A DNA stretch of 64,000 bases from Neoceratodus forsteri (lineage: Eukaryota; Chordata; Ceratodontiformes; Ceratodontidae): NCBI GenBank assembly GCA_016271365.2, contig CM057459.1, forward strand, positions 490,309,501 through 490,373,500, in the 5' to 3' direction. Shown here piece after piece: positions 23,131 through 35,580 of this stretch; positions within the stretch are counted from its first letter, which is position 1, and each line of letters opens with the position of its first letter. Below the pieces are notes generated by a model. The model did no database searches. It was not told the origin of the DNA and saw only the letters and a list, made by a program, of their open reading frames with translations. Made by a program: the position numbers and the translations under genes.

Positions 23131-24342
23131 TGTTAAAAATTGTTTTTCATGTTAAGAATTGTATCCAAGGTTTTTTTTTTTTTTTATTATTTCATGTTGT
23201 GTACATCTGGTCTCAAAGTCTTTCCATGTAATTTCTCTATACTTTTCTATAAAAATAATCTTTCCAATTAGCTATATTCAGTAGCTTTAAATGTTTTGCC
23301 CATGAGACTTGTGCACCACTAATCTTTATTTAGGGTTCCACATTATACCAGTTAGAGTTATGGTATTATTTTAAACTTGACATCTTCTTATGGCCTCTTC
23401 CAAACAGTATGTACTCCAAATGTCAGATTTTTAACTGCAAGACTGAAGTTATGACCAATTAAACATTTCAGAACATTCCACAAAGTTCCATGACATTTCA
23501 TGAAAAACATGGAATTCTGTGAAAATTCCATGAAATATGAATTTGCTAATTCTGCCCAGCCCTAGTGTGAAAATAAATTTGACAGTTTATTTTACACAAC
23601 ATGAGCAGGAAAAATGAAGTTGGTCACAACATGCTCAGAAATTTATGTTACTCATTTTGATCACACTGAGCATGTTCAGAAATGTTTTCTCACTTGTGAC
23701 AATACATTTCTTATCATGCTAAGTGACCAACTTCATTTATTTTCCTTAGGACAACTACGTAAACAAGCTCTTATGGCTCTGTAAGCTTTTCCTGGTAAAA
23801 CTATTTTATTAAATAAATTTGAGATGCCATTTACTTTTTTGATTGAATATATTGTAGTTTATGTGGTCAGTATGTTTTACTTTTCTACTTTTGTAGCTTT
23901 GTAAAATTTCTACCACAAACCACCTGAAATCCATTGTATAAATCAAATATGTCATGGGCTGACTTAAGAAATCATTTTTATCTTCATTTGAAGATATTGG
24001 TCTATTGCTATCTCACTCATAGCTTTGCCACTCATGAGATATTGATAGATCCATACCCACTCATAAAGACGGAAATTATATTTTAAGTCATCCCATGTCA
24101 TATTCCCTATTTATGATGAAAAATCTATCTTCTCGGGTGTTCAATAAATATGGGACATAGAATGGCCTTACTCAAAATATGCCATTTATGTTCATGACTG
24201 AGGGGGCAAGGCCATAACTCACAAGTAGCAGAGCTTTGAGTGAGTTATAAAAGTCCTGCCCCCTCACAAGTGATGCTAAAAGTCATATTCTGAGTGAGGC
24301 CATCATGTGTCCAATTTATACAATGTATTTTATATTGTTGAG
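23131..24342. other. No gene seen; isolated hAT-like end
   Basis: At 23548-23564 the text, reverse-complemented, reads TAGGGCTGGGCAGAATT, close to common hAT terminal sequences. The partner end was not found. The rest is AT-rich with no recognisable protein. Confidence 0.35.
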
Positions 24343-24350
24343 CTTTCAGA

Positions 24351-25870
24351 TTAGGGGCCTGATATTCATACTTTTGCTTGGGTGCTAACCCATTTGCCTG
24401 TGCAGACTGGGTCTTGTGCTGGAGTCTAATATTCAAAAGTCTCTGTTGGACCAGCAAACAGATGTAGCACCCATACAAAGCAAATGGGGTGTATGCAGAT
24501 GGTGGAACAGGGACAGGAATATCATTGCAAACCAATATTCAGAAGACTTGCACAATGCAAAAGAGTTTTGTGCTGTCCTTCTGTGCTGCACAAATACTAC
24601 GAGACAAAAAAAAAACTCTTTTTACTCTGTGCAACCCTAAAGGTTGCCAGAGGTAATTCAGTCAAACAGCTGGTTGGTGCTGGGGGAGCATACCCACCCC
24701 TGTAGTCTGTGCCACCCATCACCAGACCCTACAGTAAAACAAAAAAATCCCCTGTGCTAGTGGTCCCTACTCACCCTGATCGCGAACCACCAAGTTGAAA
24801 TAATCTTTCCTGATGCTAGGGGCCCCGCAATCACCAGCCCCCAACTACAAATAGTCTTCCCTGGTGCTAGTGGTCCCCCCTCCCTCTGATTGCCAGCTCA
24901 CAAGTAGAAATAATCTTTCCTGGTGGTAGTGGACCCCCCCCATCTGATCACCAGGCCCAAGTAGAAATAATCTTCCCTGATAGTAGTGGTCCCAGATTAA
25001 AACAAAACCCTCCCTGGTGTCCAGTAGACACCTCTCCTCTCACTGTAGCATTATCCTTAGTGCTGTGGGTGCATAGGGTGACTGGCACAGCCTTCCTCAC
25101 ACTTCTCAGTCAACCGCCATATGTCCAGGCAGGGAGTGTGCCTTGTATTAATAGGATAGGGTGATATCACCCTGTCCAGTGAATAAGAGGCATGATTCCT
25201 GCCTTGACATCCAGTGGCAAGCTGAGGAAGTATGATGAGGGCTGTGCCAGTTGCCGTATGTACCCACAACACCATGGATAATGATATGGTAAGTGGTGGG
25301 GTACCCATTGCTGCAGGGGGACCACTAGAAGCCAGGGAGTTTTTTTTTATATAATCTAGGCTGGCAATTGGAGGGAGGGGAGACCACTACCACCAAGGAA
25401 AATTATTTCTACTTGGGGGCTGGTGATTAGAAGAAAGGGGGACCCCTAGCACCAGGGAAGATTATTTTTAGTTGGGAGATGGGGATCTGAGGGAAGGGGG
25501 ACCACTATCACCAGAGATTACTATTTTTACTTGGGGGCTGGTGATTGGGGGGGACCACTAGCACCACAGATAGCTATGACTATCCTGGAATGGGGTGGTG
25601 GCTCCACACCACCTGCCTCCAGTATCCATGCAAATGGACCCATAATGGGCACGCTAATGCAGATAGCACTCCAGTGCTATTAACTATTGGGGCCAACTTC
25701 AGAAACCATGTCAGGGCAGTGCTACTTGACTTGACACTGCCCCGACATGGCCCTATATTTAGTCAGTTAGTGCCCAACTGAATATACCACCCTGGGACCC
25801 TTGGGCAATTCATAAGTGCAGGCAACCATTTGTGCTGCGCTTTACACCAACTGAATATCAGGCCTTAGGT
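24351..25870. mobile_element. hAT-type foldback element with 8-bp target duplication
   Basis: The left end reads TTAGGGGCCTGATATTCA and the reverse-complemented right end ACCTAAGGCCTGATATTCAG. The flanks are CTTTCAGA (24343-24350) and CTTTCAGT (25871-25878), an 8-bp target duplication with one change, as expected for hAT. The interior is palindromic: GTGACTGGCACAGCC near 25079 pairs with GGCTGTGCCAGTTGC near 25240, about a perfect palindrome at 25158-25173. Both arms repeat a 60-70-bp unit with TAGAAATAATCTTCCCTG. No transposase is encoded. Confidence 0.7.
25158..25173. repeat. Central 16-bp perfect palindrome
   Basis: AGGGTGATATCACCCT is its own reverse complement and sits at the axis of the larger inverted repeat (roughly 25060-25272). 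Confidence 0.85.
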
Positions 25871-25878
25871 CTTTCAGT

Positions 25879-27740
25879 GTAGATTTAACTGTGTTTGTTA
25901 GATTTCAGTGCTCTGTTTTTTAGTGCAGCAGGGTCCATAGTGATGCCATCAAACATTGTGGAAACTGTTCTCCCATTTGCTAAGAGTTTCTTTGTGACCA
26001 TCCTAATGTGGAAATAAATGATGATTCACCTAACATTGAAATAAATGAATTATTTCCACATTTTGCCTGTCAGACATGAAAATAAATGCATTTATTTGCA
26101 ACATTTTATTCTCACAGTTCTTGTATAAATATTCATACACATGGATTTTAGATACTTATGGACATTCCAGTCAAGATCACAAGATTATTTCAAGCTATAC
26201 TGTAACTAACTGTATACTGTGCCAACTTATCCTAGGATATACGTTGGCAGTGGAACATGTTATACATTTTGTGACCTGTGAATCTTAGCCATATAACACT
26301 GCACACCTGAATGAAGTGATTGGCATTTTTTTCAGAAAGAATTGGCCTTTTATAAAGTGATAATTACTACTATTCAAAATTAAATTGACTGCTTCAGTGA
26401 ACAGGAATAGGTTATCATTCTACATTGCTGAGAGGGCATCAATCAGCTGTGACCTGTGACTAGAAGGGTTTGTTCACACATGGAATCAAATCACTTTACA
26501 CATTGCTGTCTATGGTAGCAAATATTTAGAAATCTAATAAAACGTTAAAATAGATTTTTTTTCTGATAATACTTGATGTTTCTGTGAATTTGAGAACTGC
26601 TTCTTTTATGCAATTCAAAGTGTGTGTTTAAAGTTTCAGCATCTGTATTTTTGTTAAGGTTTGCTTAGGACTGTAACTTCATTAAAATATGTCTGCTTTG
26701 AAGAAACCATACAGATGACTAAAACTGAATGTTGAGTCAACAGCATAAGACCTGCTTTCTTCACTCGGAGAATAAAATGCATCTGTGGCCCCCTCATGCC
26801 CTGCTACATTAAAATGATAGATGCCACAGACTCAGTCAAATGAAGCTCACAGGATAGATTACCTCTCTTCTGTGCTCTTCTCAAGTACTACACATCAGGT
26901 GTAGAACTACACATTTTAAATCTAAATTTACTCTTACTCCACAGGGATATACTGATGGTCCACATTTTGTAGGAGCTGTTTCTAGACATAAAAGTTATTA
27001 AGAGATTAAACTAACCTTATAGAAACCTTCCTTAACACACAACATATGGTGCCTTCTATGTTAGATCTTTTATTCTTTAATTGAGGGAACTGTTGCACAT
27101 TAGTAGCATTTGTTACACATTTTAAAGATCAGTGCTACACCTTGTAATGTTGACAGATGACAGGCAGGCTCGCTCTGCCATTCAACAGAATCAGCTCTGC
27201 ACAGATGGGATTTGTATTCAAATACCTACAGAAAAAAGGGGGCTGATGATTACCTATTGCATTTCAATGCTAACATAACAGAGATAATTAATTTTCTTGA
27301 AATGTGAAAACATCTTTTGCTTGACAGCTATCACTATATCAAAGCTGGACTAGAGATTAGCAAACATTTTCATGCTCTGTATTGTATTACAGTGGTGCAT
27401 TTGTGCCTTTATTGTTAGTGCTTGGTGGGCAGTTTAATATTAAAGTGTGATCTGCAGCTTCTTATATCTCAGCAGTTCCTTGAGGGAATTTTACAACATT
27501 TTCAAAAGCTTTTACTCTGGCACAAGATCTATTGATCCTCAAATTTTGGAGAAATTTGAAAATCTGGTTTTAATGGTGGGGTTTCAAAAAATGTGCTCCT
27601 TGTTCAGAGGTGTGCCAGGCTACAACAGCGTAGTGTTGGGTTGAAACTGCAGTTTTAATCGCACCCGCTGTGAGTACTGAACAACCCATTCAGCAGCAGG
27701 GTGAGGTCACATAGGTGTTCCAGGAGCTGGCTGTAAACAT
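25879..27740. other. No gene seen
   Basis: AT-rich sequence with only short frames. No inverted or tandem structure and no protein similarity was recognised. Confidence 0.4.
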
Positions 27741-28087
27741 GGCTATCCCCCAAGATACTGTGGATGACTGGATGGAGTGTGATGGCAAAAATTATGGGCT
27801 ACAGAGATATCAAAAATGACAATATTGTTTTCATCGAGATGAACAACATGATGATCCAGGATGAGGAGGTTCACAATCCGATGGACGAAAATGAGAAGAT
27901 AAAGGTACTTTCTGCTACTGAAGTTGTGGAGGCATTTGAAACTTGCCTATCCTGGCTTGAAAGCCAGTCAGATTGTGACTACCTATATATTCTACTACTA
28001 CTGTGGTGGATGCACAACAAAGCTGTAAAAAAAAATAATGGGAAAAAGTGTTGCATTAGAGACATTTTAAATAAAACCAGTACATAG
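27741..28087 (+). pseudogene. Pogo/Tigger-like transposase C-terminus
   Basis: The frame carries DNIVFIEMNN, then DEEVHNPMDENEKIKVLSAT, then EVVEAFETCLSWLESQSDCD and ILLLLWWMH. Pogo/Tigger and CENP-B-like transposases end this way: an acidic linker, then a helix of the type A.EAL...L.WLE.Q, then LL..W. An alternate frame just upstream gives DDWMEC. No DDE catalytic core or HTH is present, so only the tail survives. It could also be the end of a domesticated TIGD/JRK-type gene, which the sequence cannot exclude. Confidence 0.45.
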
Positions 28088-28284
28088 CACATTGCACTTT
28101 ATTAACTGGATGATTTGAAGGTAAAGCTGAAGTAAAATGCATTTTTTAAAGTGTTCACAATAAAGTCTGTTCAGTAACTTTATGATTGGTTGTCCCTCAT
28201 TTACTTAAATGAGAACCCTGATTTTATGAAGTAGAGAGTGTCCAAATGTTTTAATGTTCCCAGGAAGTTTCTAAAATTGGGGTT

Positions 28285-30792
28285 TTAGATAGAAACATAG
28301 GTGATGATGGCAAAAAAAGACTGATAGTCCATCCAGTATGCCCATATTACTCTACCACACTCCATAATCTGATGTATCTGTGCGTTATTCACTTCCACTA
28401 TTCCCCCATTTGTTATCTGTGTTTGTGCACCCCCCCCCCACTTCCAGCTGTGTAGCTAATCTTGTCTTACTCACTTATTTGGTTTTTGGTAACTTGGTAG
28501 GTACACTAAACAATTGAATGCTTATTTTCAGGAATGAACTGGGAGAGTACATTGTACAAGACACAGCAGATCAAAAAAACACAAGTACATTAAGTCAAGC
28601 AAGATACATATACATTAAATCGAGCAAGACACAAACATGGCTAGATAACAGTTTCAGGGTGAGGGCAAGTACAGATAGGAATATTTCAAGGTGACAAATA
28701 CTGTATAAAAGGTTATTTTCACTATCAATTTATTTTTGCTATTTTCACTATTGCTGACAATCAGTGAAAAAAATAAATGAATAGTGAAAAATAATGGACA
28801 GCTGATAGTCAGTAGTACTGTACTGAAAAGTAAACTGTCCACGCTAATTCTATTGAATATAAATACGTATAGAAGGTTGACTCCCACTAAATATAATGGA
28901 CACTAATTCAACCTGCTATACAGTAGTTAGATTGAGGAACATTTAGAATAAGGCAAGTGCAATAATTTAAGGTCAAGAACATGACAATATCACCATGTAA
29001 CAAATAGACAATTAATTAGGTAGGTAATATATTCAGATTGAGATAAAGACATTTTAAAGGTGCAAAGATCAGATTAAGCAATGACCAAGCATCTATGGTC
29101 AAGGGGACTGGAAACAATTGCAAGCCATATATTAGGTGAGGTATAACATGAAGATGGCTTTGAAAGAAAAGGTGGAGCAGGGGGAGAGAGTTCCAATACT
29201 TGGGAGAAAAAGAAGAGAATGACTGCTCACCCATCTTGGTCAAACATTTGGAGAGACCCTCAGGTCTGCTAATTGTTGTGAAGGAGTGAATGGTTGACTA
29301 GGTTGAAAGTCTTGGATAGGTCAATGAAGACAGACCTGTGAGAGAGCCTTTATCCATGGTGGACTTCACATCATCAGTAAACAGTAAATTGTAATTAGTA
29401 ATCAGTAAAGTAGAGGGTGGTGGTGGTACTGTGATCCTTACTGTGCTGGCAATGGGGTGAGTAGTTTATGGGTTTGCAGGTAGGCTGCAAGCTGAGAAGC
29501 AACTATCTTTTCAAGCAGCATACTGAGTAGGGACAGGAGAGCGATGGGACAGTACTGTGGTGTATCTTGGTGTCACCCTTTTTTGGCACAGGGACTACCT
29601 TTGTGATTTCTCATAGAGATGGAACAACACATGATGAACACCTTGACTCTATACCAGCTGTGTTTGAAGCTGTTTATGGTTTTGGCACTTACCACATTTT
29701 CCAGCAGACCATCCCATGGCTTATACACACCTCTGTAAAATAATACTTTCTCACATCCATTTTAAATCTTTGCCCATGAGCTCCTATCATGACCCCTTGT
29801 CCTGACTTTTTTATGTTTCTGGTAAGTAGCTCCTCTCAGTCCACCTTGTTAATTATATTCAGGAATTTGAAGGTCTCTATCATATCTCCACTTTCACTTC
29901 TGGTTTTGAGTAAATGCATGTTCACTGCCTATAGCTGATTCTGTAGCAACTGCCCTCCTGGCCCTAAATCATCTTAGTCATCCTACACTGTACCTTCTAT
30001 AGCCTGACACTGTACTTGCCTAGGTGGAGACTCTAGAACTGGGCACAGTACTTCAGGTGTGGCCTCACCGGCATACTATACAGTGGTAACAGTACCTCCT
30101 GCTTTCTGCTGTCAAACCCTTTCCCAGTACACACCAGTGTCCTGTTAGCCTTGCTAAAGGCGTTATTACATTGGCTGGTTTGTTTAACAGAGTCACTAAT
30201 GGTGATTCCTAGGTCCCTTTTCTCTGACTGTGTATTCAGTTTCTCCCCCCCCGCCAATCCAGTCTGGGGTTTTTGAAACTCAGTGCTTATCTTTACACTT
30301 TTTGGCATTGACATTCATCTGCCAGATTTTGGACCAATTTTCCAGCCTTTGCAGGTCACTCTGCAACTCCCTTATCCCCTCCACGTTGTCAATTCTACCA
30401 CAGGGTTTAGTGTAATCTAAAAATAGACACAATCTGGCCTGGATTCCCCCTCCCATGTCACTGATGAACATAGTGAAAAGAAATGGGCACTGAGCAAATC
30501 CCTGTGGTACTGCACTAGTGACCTCCCTTTCCTGTGATCTGACACCATTCAACACAACTGTCCATTGCCTCCTCTCCAATCAACTCCCTGCCCACCTTAC
30601 TATTTCCATAGCTGTTCCCAGATCCACAATCTTTTTTAGCACCTTTGATGTTGGACCAAATCGAACATTACCAAAGTCAAAGTAGCGTAAATCTACACCA
30701 TAGCCCTTATCAGCTACCTTTGTTACTCAGTCAAAGAATACTATCTGGTTGGTCTGACAAGAATTCCCTGTCATGCATGCATGCTGCTTACT
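28285..30792 (-). mobile_element. Old CR1, 3' part (host of later insertions)
   Basis: The 3' untranslated end lies at 28285-28440 (AAACATAGGTGATGATGGC, the usual CR1 terminus reversed). After an interrupting LINE at 28445-29640 the coding part resumes. Frames at 29.66-30.58 kb give a C-terminal DGLLENVV segment, PVRPHLKYC, and LFLDYTK where FADDTK is expected, so the catalytic aspartates are degraded. At 30740-30792 the frame stops dead at a hAT insertion and resumes at 35589. Confidence 0.75.
28445..29640 (-). pseudogene. Non-LTR reverse transcriptase fragment, distinct lineage
   Basis: Minus-strand frames give PVPKKGD, then VFIDLSKTFNLVNHSLLH (motif A with the second aspartate replaced) and later GEQSFSSFSPKYWNSLPLLH, a C-terminal block. 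These differ from both the CR1 and L2 copies here. The order matches a Rex1-, L2- or I-like LINE, but the clade is not resolved. It separates the CR1 coding end from its 3' tail, so it inserted into that CR1. Confidence 0.5.
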
Positions 30793-30800
30793 ATCCTGAA
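30793..30800. repeat. Target-site duplication, left (ATCCTGAA)
   Basis: ATCCTGAA directly precedes the hAT element at 30801 and is repeated exactly at 35581-35588. Eight bases is the hallmark length for hAT insertion. Confidence 0.85.
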
Positions 30801-31643
30801 CAGAGGTGGGTGAAAGTTGTGAATTTCGCTCTACTGAAACTTCTGCAAAATTTCATAACTTTTACGGAAATTTCTGAACTTCAGCTTGCTGCAGTTTTGA
30901 AATCTTCCGAATGTTTTTGGTGAATTTTCACATAATCTGCTTAGATGTGTCCAGTGCCCACCCCACCCAAAGCCCTGCCTGAAATAGCAATGAAATTCCC
31001 TGATGACTAGCATTCCCTCCCCCCCACCAGATCACTCACGCCATAAATAAAAATACTTCCCTGGTGGCTAGCTGTCCCTCCCAGCACCCATTGACTCACC
31101 CTATAAAAATAAATACTTCCCTGATGGCTTGTGGTCCCTCCTCCCACCCGACGACTTGCCCCATAAAAAAATACTTTCTTGGTGGCGAGCTATCCCTCCC
31201 ACCACTTGATCACCTGTCCAGTGTAACTCCCCCATTCCAATCACCCATATAATAATGATATAAACATTTTTCCCTGGTGGTCTAATGAACACCCCCATCC
31301 CCAATCCCCAGTATGTGAAATTATTCCCCTTGTGGTCTAGTTGACCTCCCATCCTGCCTCTCCAGCAGGTAGTGTCCCAACACCCCCCCATCCCAAACCC
31401 AAGTCTGCAACCAGTACAGCCCTCCTATCACCACCACAGCCGACCTCTGACAGAGACGTCAAGGAGAGCGTACTGTATAGAGTATGTGCTCATTGACTGA
31501 CAGCTCATAGTGAGCTGTCAGTCAGTGAGTGCATAGAAACATAGAAACATAGACTTTGACGGCAGATAAGGACCACTTGGCCCACCCAGTCTGCCCATTA
31601 CCCTACCTATTGGATAAGCTGCAGATTCTAGTTAACCAACAGC

Positions 31644-32198
31644 CTACTTCCTGCAACCCCCCATTATAATTGCCTTATGTCTGTCCCATGCATGTTTGAA
31701 TTCCCCCACTGTTTTAGACCCCACAACCTCTCCAAGAAGGTGGTTCTGTGTGTCCACCACTCTCTCCGTGAAAAATAATTTCTTCACATTACCCCTGAGC
31801 CATCCCCCCTCTAACTTTAAATTGTGCCCTCTCGTTCTTACACATCTCTTTTTCTGAAAGATGCTACCCTCCTGGACTTTGTTGATTCCCTTGAGGTACT
31901 TAAAAGTTTCTATCATGTCCCCCCTGTCCCTTCTTTCATCAAGGGTATACATACTAAGCTTTCTCAGTCTCTCTTCATATGGTTTCTGATGTAGACCCTG
32001 CACCATTTTAGTTGCTCTCCTCTGGACTGCTTCCATCCTGTCTATGTCCTTGCATAGATGAGGTCTCCAAAACTGTACACAGTACTCCAGATGGGGTCTC
32101 ACCAACTGTCTGTATAGAGGATAACCACTTCCCTTTTCTACTTGTGATGCCTCCCTATGCATTTCCAGTATCCCTAGCTCTCCTACTGACTTCTCCAT
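31644..32198 (-). pseudogene. CR1 ORF2 C-terminal region
   Basis: The frame has LVRPHLEYCVQFWRPHL, then RRATKMVQGL and LFFTERVVDTQNHL, all conserved blocks of the CR1 polymerase thumb and tail. The stop at its end precedes the 3' untranslated tail. Confidence 0.8.
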
Positions 32199-32199
32199 T

Positions 32200-33658
32200 G
32201 CTTACCCACCTTTAGGTCATCTGATATGACTACACGAGATCCTTTTCCATTATTGTTGTCATTAGTACCTCCCTGCTATTGTGTACTCTTCTCCTGGTTT
32301 TTATTTCCCAGGTGCATTACTTTGCACTTCTTTTGCATTGAATCTAAGTTGCCGTATGTCTGACCATTCCTCCAACCTTGCCAAGTCCTTCTCATCCTTT
32401 CTACCCCTCCTTGTGTATAAACTCTATTACAGATCTTTGTGTCATCCATAAAGAGGCATACCTTTCCTTCAGACCCTCTGCAATGTCACCTATAAAGACT
32501 TTAAAAGAGACTGGACCCAATACTAGAGCCCTGAAGTACTCCACTAGTAACCCCTTTCTTCAGAATGTGTTCCATTCACTGTACCTTCTGTGTCCTGTTG
32601 TGCAGCCAGTTTGCTACCCAGGCTACCACCCTGGGACCCACTCCCAGGCTGGCTAACTTGATTATTAATCTTTTGTGCAGGACTGTGTCAAATGCCTTGC
32701 TAAAGTCTAGGTAGTCCATATCCACAGCCCCTCCCTGGTCTATTACTTTGGTCACCCAGTCAAAGAAATTGATTAGATTCGTCTGACATGACCTTCCTGC
32801 TGTGAATCCATGCTGCTTTGCATCCTGTGCCCTGCTGGCCTCTAGGTACTCAACAATTCTTTCTTTCAGAAGTGATTCCATCATTTTCCCCACCACTGAG
32901 GTTAAACTAACAGGTCTGTAGTTTCCTGCTTCTACCATGCTCCCACTTTTGTGAAGGGGAATCACATCTGCCCTCCTCCAGTCCTCAGGTACCACCCCAT
33001 CTTCCCATGATTTGTTAAAACGTGTGGTTAGTGGTGTCACTAGGTCCTCCCTTAGCTCTTTTAGGCTTCTAGGGTGAATCCCGTCAGGCCCCATTGCTTT
33101 GTCCACCTTGAGTTTTAGGAGTTCTTTCAGTACTCTTTCTTCTGTAGATGGACTGGTGTCAACCCCACTATCCAGAGTGGTTCTACTGTTTGGTTTGGGT
33201 AACTCCTCCTCTTCCTCTTTTGTGAATACTGAGCAAAAGTATTCATTCAGTATCTCTGCCTTTTCACTGTCTCCCTCTGCCCACCTCCCCTCTCCTTTAT
33301 TAATCTTCACTATCCCTCCCTTAACCTTTCTATGCTCCCTAATGTACCTATAAAATGTTTTATCCCCCTTCTTAACTGAGTTGGCTATCTTTTCCTCAGT
33401 TTGGGCCTTTGCTTTTCTGACTGCCTTCCCCACTTCTTTCTGCTTTAATTGATACAATTCCCTGTGGTGCTCCGTCTGTGATTCCTTGTACTTTTTGAAT
33501 ACAGCCTTTTTCTCCTTAACCTTCCTTGACACCTCTTTTGAGAGCCATAGTGGTTTTTTATTCTGCTTTGTTTTCTTTGTTTCACACAAAGGCTTGATGC
33601 CTCCATGATGGCAGTTTTGATGTTTCTTCATTGTTCTTCCAACCCTCCTTTCTGGCAA
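32200..33658 (-). pseudogene. CR1 ORF2 reverse transcriptase
   Basis: A 360-codon frame (33658-32576) covers the linker (KEVSRKVKEKKAVFKKYK), fingers (DKAMGPDGIHPRSLKEL, NYRPVSLTSVVGKMMESLL) and motif A (LDFSKAFDTVLHKRL), which keeps both aspartates. In the gap at 32200-32575 a shifted frame gives KVCLFMDDTKI for motif C, with alanine replaced by methionine but both aspartates retained. At least one frameshift or stop lies between the pieces. Confidence 0.8.
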
Positions 33659-34513
33659 TTTGCTAATGCATTCCTCAGGTATTCACCCATTATGCCAAAG
33701 TCAGCCCTTCTAAAGTCCAGTATCATTGTCTTTGTATGGCTTGTCTCTATGGTTGTGTTTATTGTGAAGCACACTGTGCAGTGGTCTCTTATTCCCAGAT
33801 GTCTACTGACTTCTAAGTTTGTGATCTTCTCTCCATTTGAGTGTACCAGGTCTAATATTGCTCCCTCCCGAGTGGGTTTCACCACTAGCTGTCTAAGGCA
33901 TGCTTCCTGTAGGGCATCGAGAATGACCCCGCTCTTGGATGTGGCTGCAGTCCATGTCACCCAGTTAACATCTGGCATATTCAGGTCCCCCATCAACAGT
34001 ATCTCCCCTTTTTCAACCATTTTGAGAATGCCCTCTATAATTTTCTTGTCCATTTCCTCCCCTTGAGATGGGGGTCTGTATACAACCCCTGTGCAGATTG
34101 TGATGCCATTCCCTGTCTCCAAGGTGACCTAGAGTTCCTCTTGTCCTCCCACTTTTTAGTTCTGTAGCTTTGATCCCTTCCCTTATAAGAGCTACTCCAC
34201 CTCCACTTTTACCCTCCCTGTCCCTTCTGTAGATTGTGTACCCTGGTATGTTGACATCCCAGTCATGGTTCTCTGTGTACCATGTTTCTGTGACTGCCAC
34301 AATATCCAAGTGTTCCTCTTCCATCAGGGCTACTAGTTCTGGAAGCTTGTTTCCCAGACTACGGGCATTGATACTCATTGCCCTCCATTTAATGTTGGCT
34401 TTATCCTTTTTTACCCCATCCCTGCTCTTATTGCCCTTGTCCATCTTTCCATTTACCCCTGTCCAGCCCTCTGTCAAGCTCTGTACCTCAGTGTTTACCC
34501 TACTACCTGCCAT
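33628..34513 (-). pseudogene. CR1 ORF2 endonuclease domain
   Basis: Two overlapping frames encode an apurinic-type endonuclease. The first (34513-34013) has SINARSLGNKLPEL and IVAVTETWY, with the catalytic glutamate kept. The second (34122-33628) has ILLMGDLNMPDVNW and LGIRDHCTV, with aspartate, asparagine and histidine kept. A frameshift near 34.12 kb separates them. The enzyme would nick the target DNA to prime reverse transcription. Confidence 0.8.
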
Positions 34514-34610
34514 GTTTTGTGGAGGGAGGCTTGAACTTTCCTGTTTCCTATCAGCACCTCCCCCCTTGGCTAATTTAAAAGCTTGCCAAGGAAGCCTTTA
34601 AACCTGTCAC

Positions 34611-34945
34611 CTAGGAGCGTGTTTCCCTTCCTGGACAGATACAGACCATCATGCCAGTATAGACCGTCATCTCTCCAGGTGGACCCCAGTCCCCAATGAA
34701 GCCAAAGCTCTGTGCTCTGCACCAGTTTTGCAACCATTCATTAAACTGCATGGTGTGCAGTACTCTACCCTTACCCCTGCCATAGACTGGCAGTACCTCT
34801 GAGAAGGTTACTGTACTTGCTACCTGTCTGAGGCCCCTCCCCAACTCCACAAATTCATCCTGCACTGCACTGATCTCATGCCTAGCTAGGTCATTTGTCC
34901 CAAGGTGGACAATGATATCTAGTTTCCTCTCCTGTGATGCTGCTT
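34611..34945 (-). pseudogene. CR1 ORF1 esterase remnant, truncated
   Basis: Minus-strand reading gives DIIVHLGTND upstream and DEFVELGRGLRQVASTVTFS, then FSEVLPVYG, the middle blocks of the esterase also seen at 1-0.5 kb. The GDS block is absent because the element is 5'-truncated here at the hAT junction. Confidence 0.75.
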
Positions 34946-35580
34946 CTGCAGTCCTGTATACAGTATACAGTATGCAATCAGTGACAGTTCAGTTAGTGGC
35001 CAGCCAAGGTGGTGAGAAGAGGGCTGTGCTGGTCACTGGCTGTGGTTCTGGATGGGGGAGTGGTGTGGTGGGACACTACTTAGCATGGTGGGGGGTCCAT
35101 TAGACTACCAGGGAATAACTTCATGTACTGGGGATTGGGGCTAGGGAGGGGGGTTTACTAAACCACCAGGGAAAAATGTTTCTGTAATTACTATATGGGG
35201 ATCAGGATGGGAGTAACACTGGGCACATCTGATGGGTGATTGAGTGGGGGACGGACCACTAGCCATGAAGGAAATATTTTTTTTTTATGGAGCGAGTGAT
35301 TGGGTGAAGGGAGGGACTGCTTGTTACCAGGGAATTTTATTGCTGTTTCAGACAGGATTTCTGGGGGGCATTAGACACCAGGGAATTAGTTTTATGTTCA
35401 ATATGAACGGTGATCGGCAACTGGTTGGGGGGTTGTGGCCATAGACACCAGGGAAATATTAATGGTACAGTGACAGCGAATTTCCACAAAAGTTGGAAAT
35501 TTGATTTCAGAACTGTCACGGAAGCAGAAGTCTAACTTTTGCAGAAATTCCGTAGGTGGAATTTTTTTCACACACCTCTA

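Larger units (their letters stand above)
31540..34955 (-). mobile_element. Younger CR1 nested inside the hAT element
   Basis: The 3' terminus at about 31540-31552 shows the short tandem CATAGAAA tail of CR1. Coding runs minus-strand through the polymerase and endonuclease to an ORF1 esterase remnant, where the element is truncated at about 34955. ORF2 frames are long, so this is the least decayed of the longer CR1 copies. It lies near the axis of the palindrome, splitting its arms. Confidence 0.85.
30801..35580. mobile_element. hAT-type foldback element containing a nested CR1
   Basis: The ends are CAGAGGTGGGTGAAA (left) and TAGAGGTGTGTGAAA (right, reverse-complemented), hAT-like termini, with an exact 8-bp duplication on either side. 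Removing the CR1 at about 31540-34955 leaves roughly 1.37 kb. The two arms are complementary: CAGTACAGCCCTCCTATCAC on the left mirrors GAGAAGAGGGCTGTGCTGGT on the right. Both contain units ending in TTCCCTGGTGG (left) or CACCAGGGAA (right). No transposase is encoded, so it is non-autonomous. Confidence 0.8.

Noticed and set aside
33099..34601. Plus-strand open frames of 84-153 codons over the CR1
   Set aside because: They are antisense shadows of the minus-strand CR1 endonuclease and reverse transcriptase.
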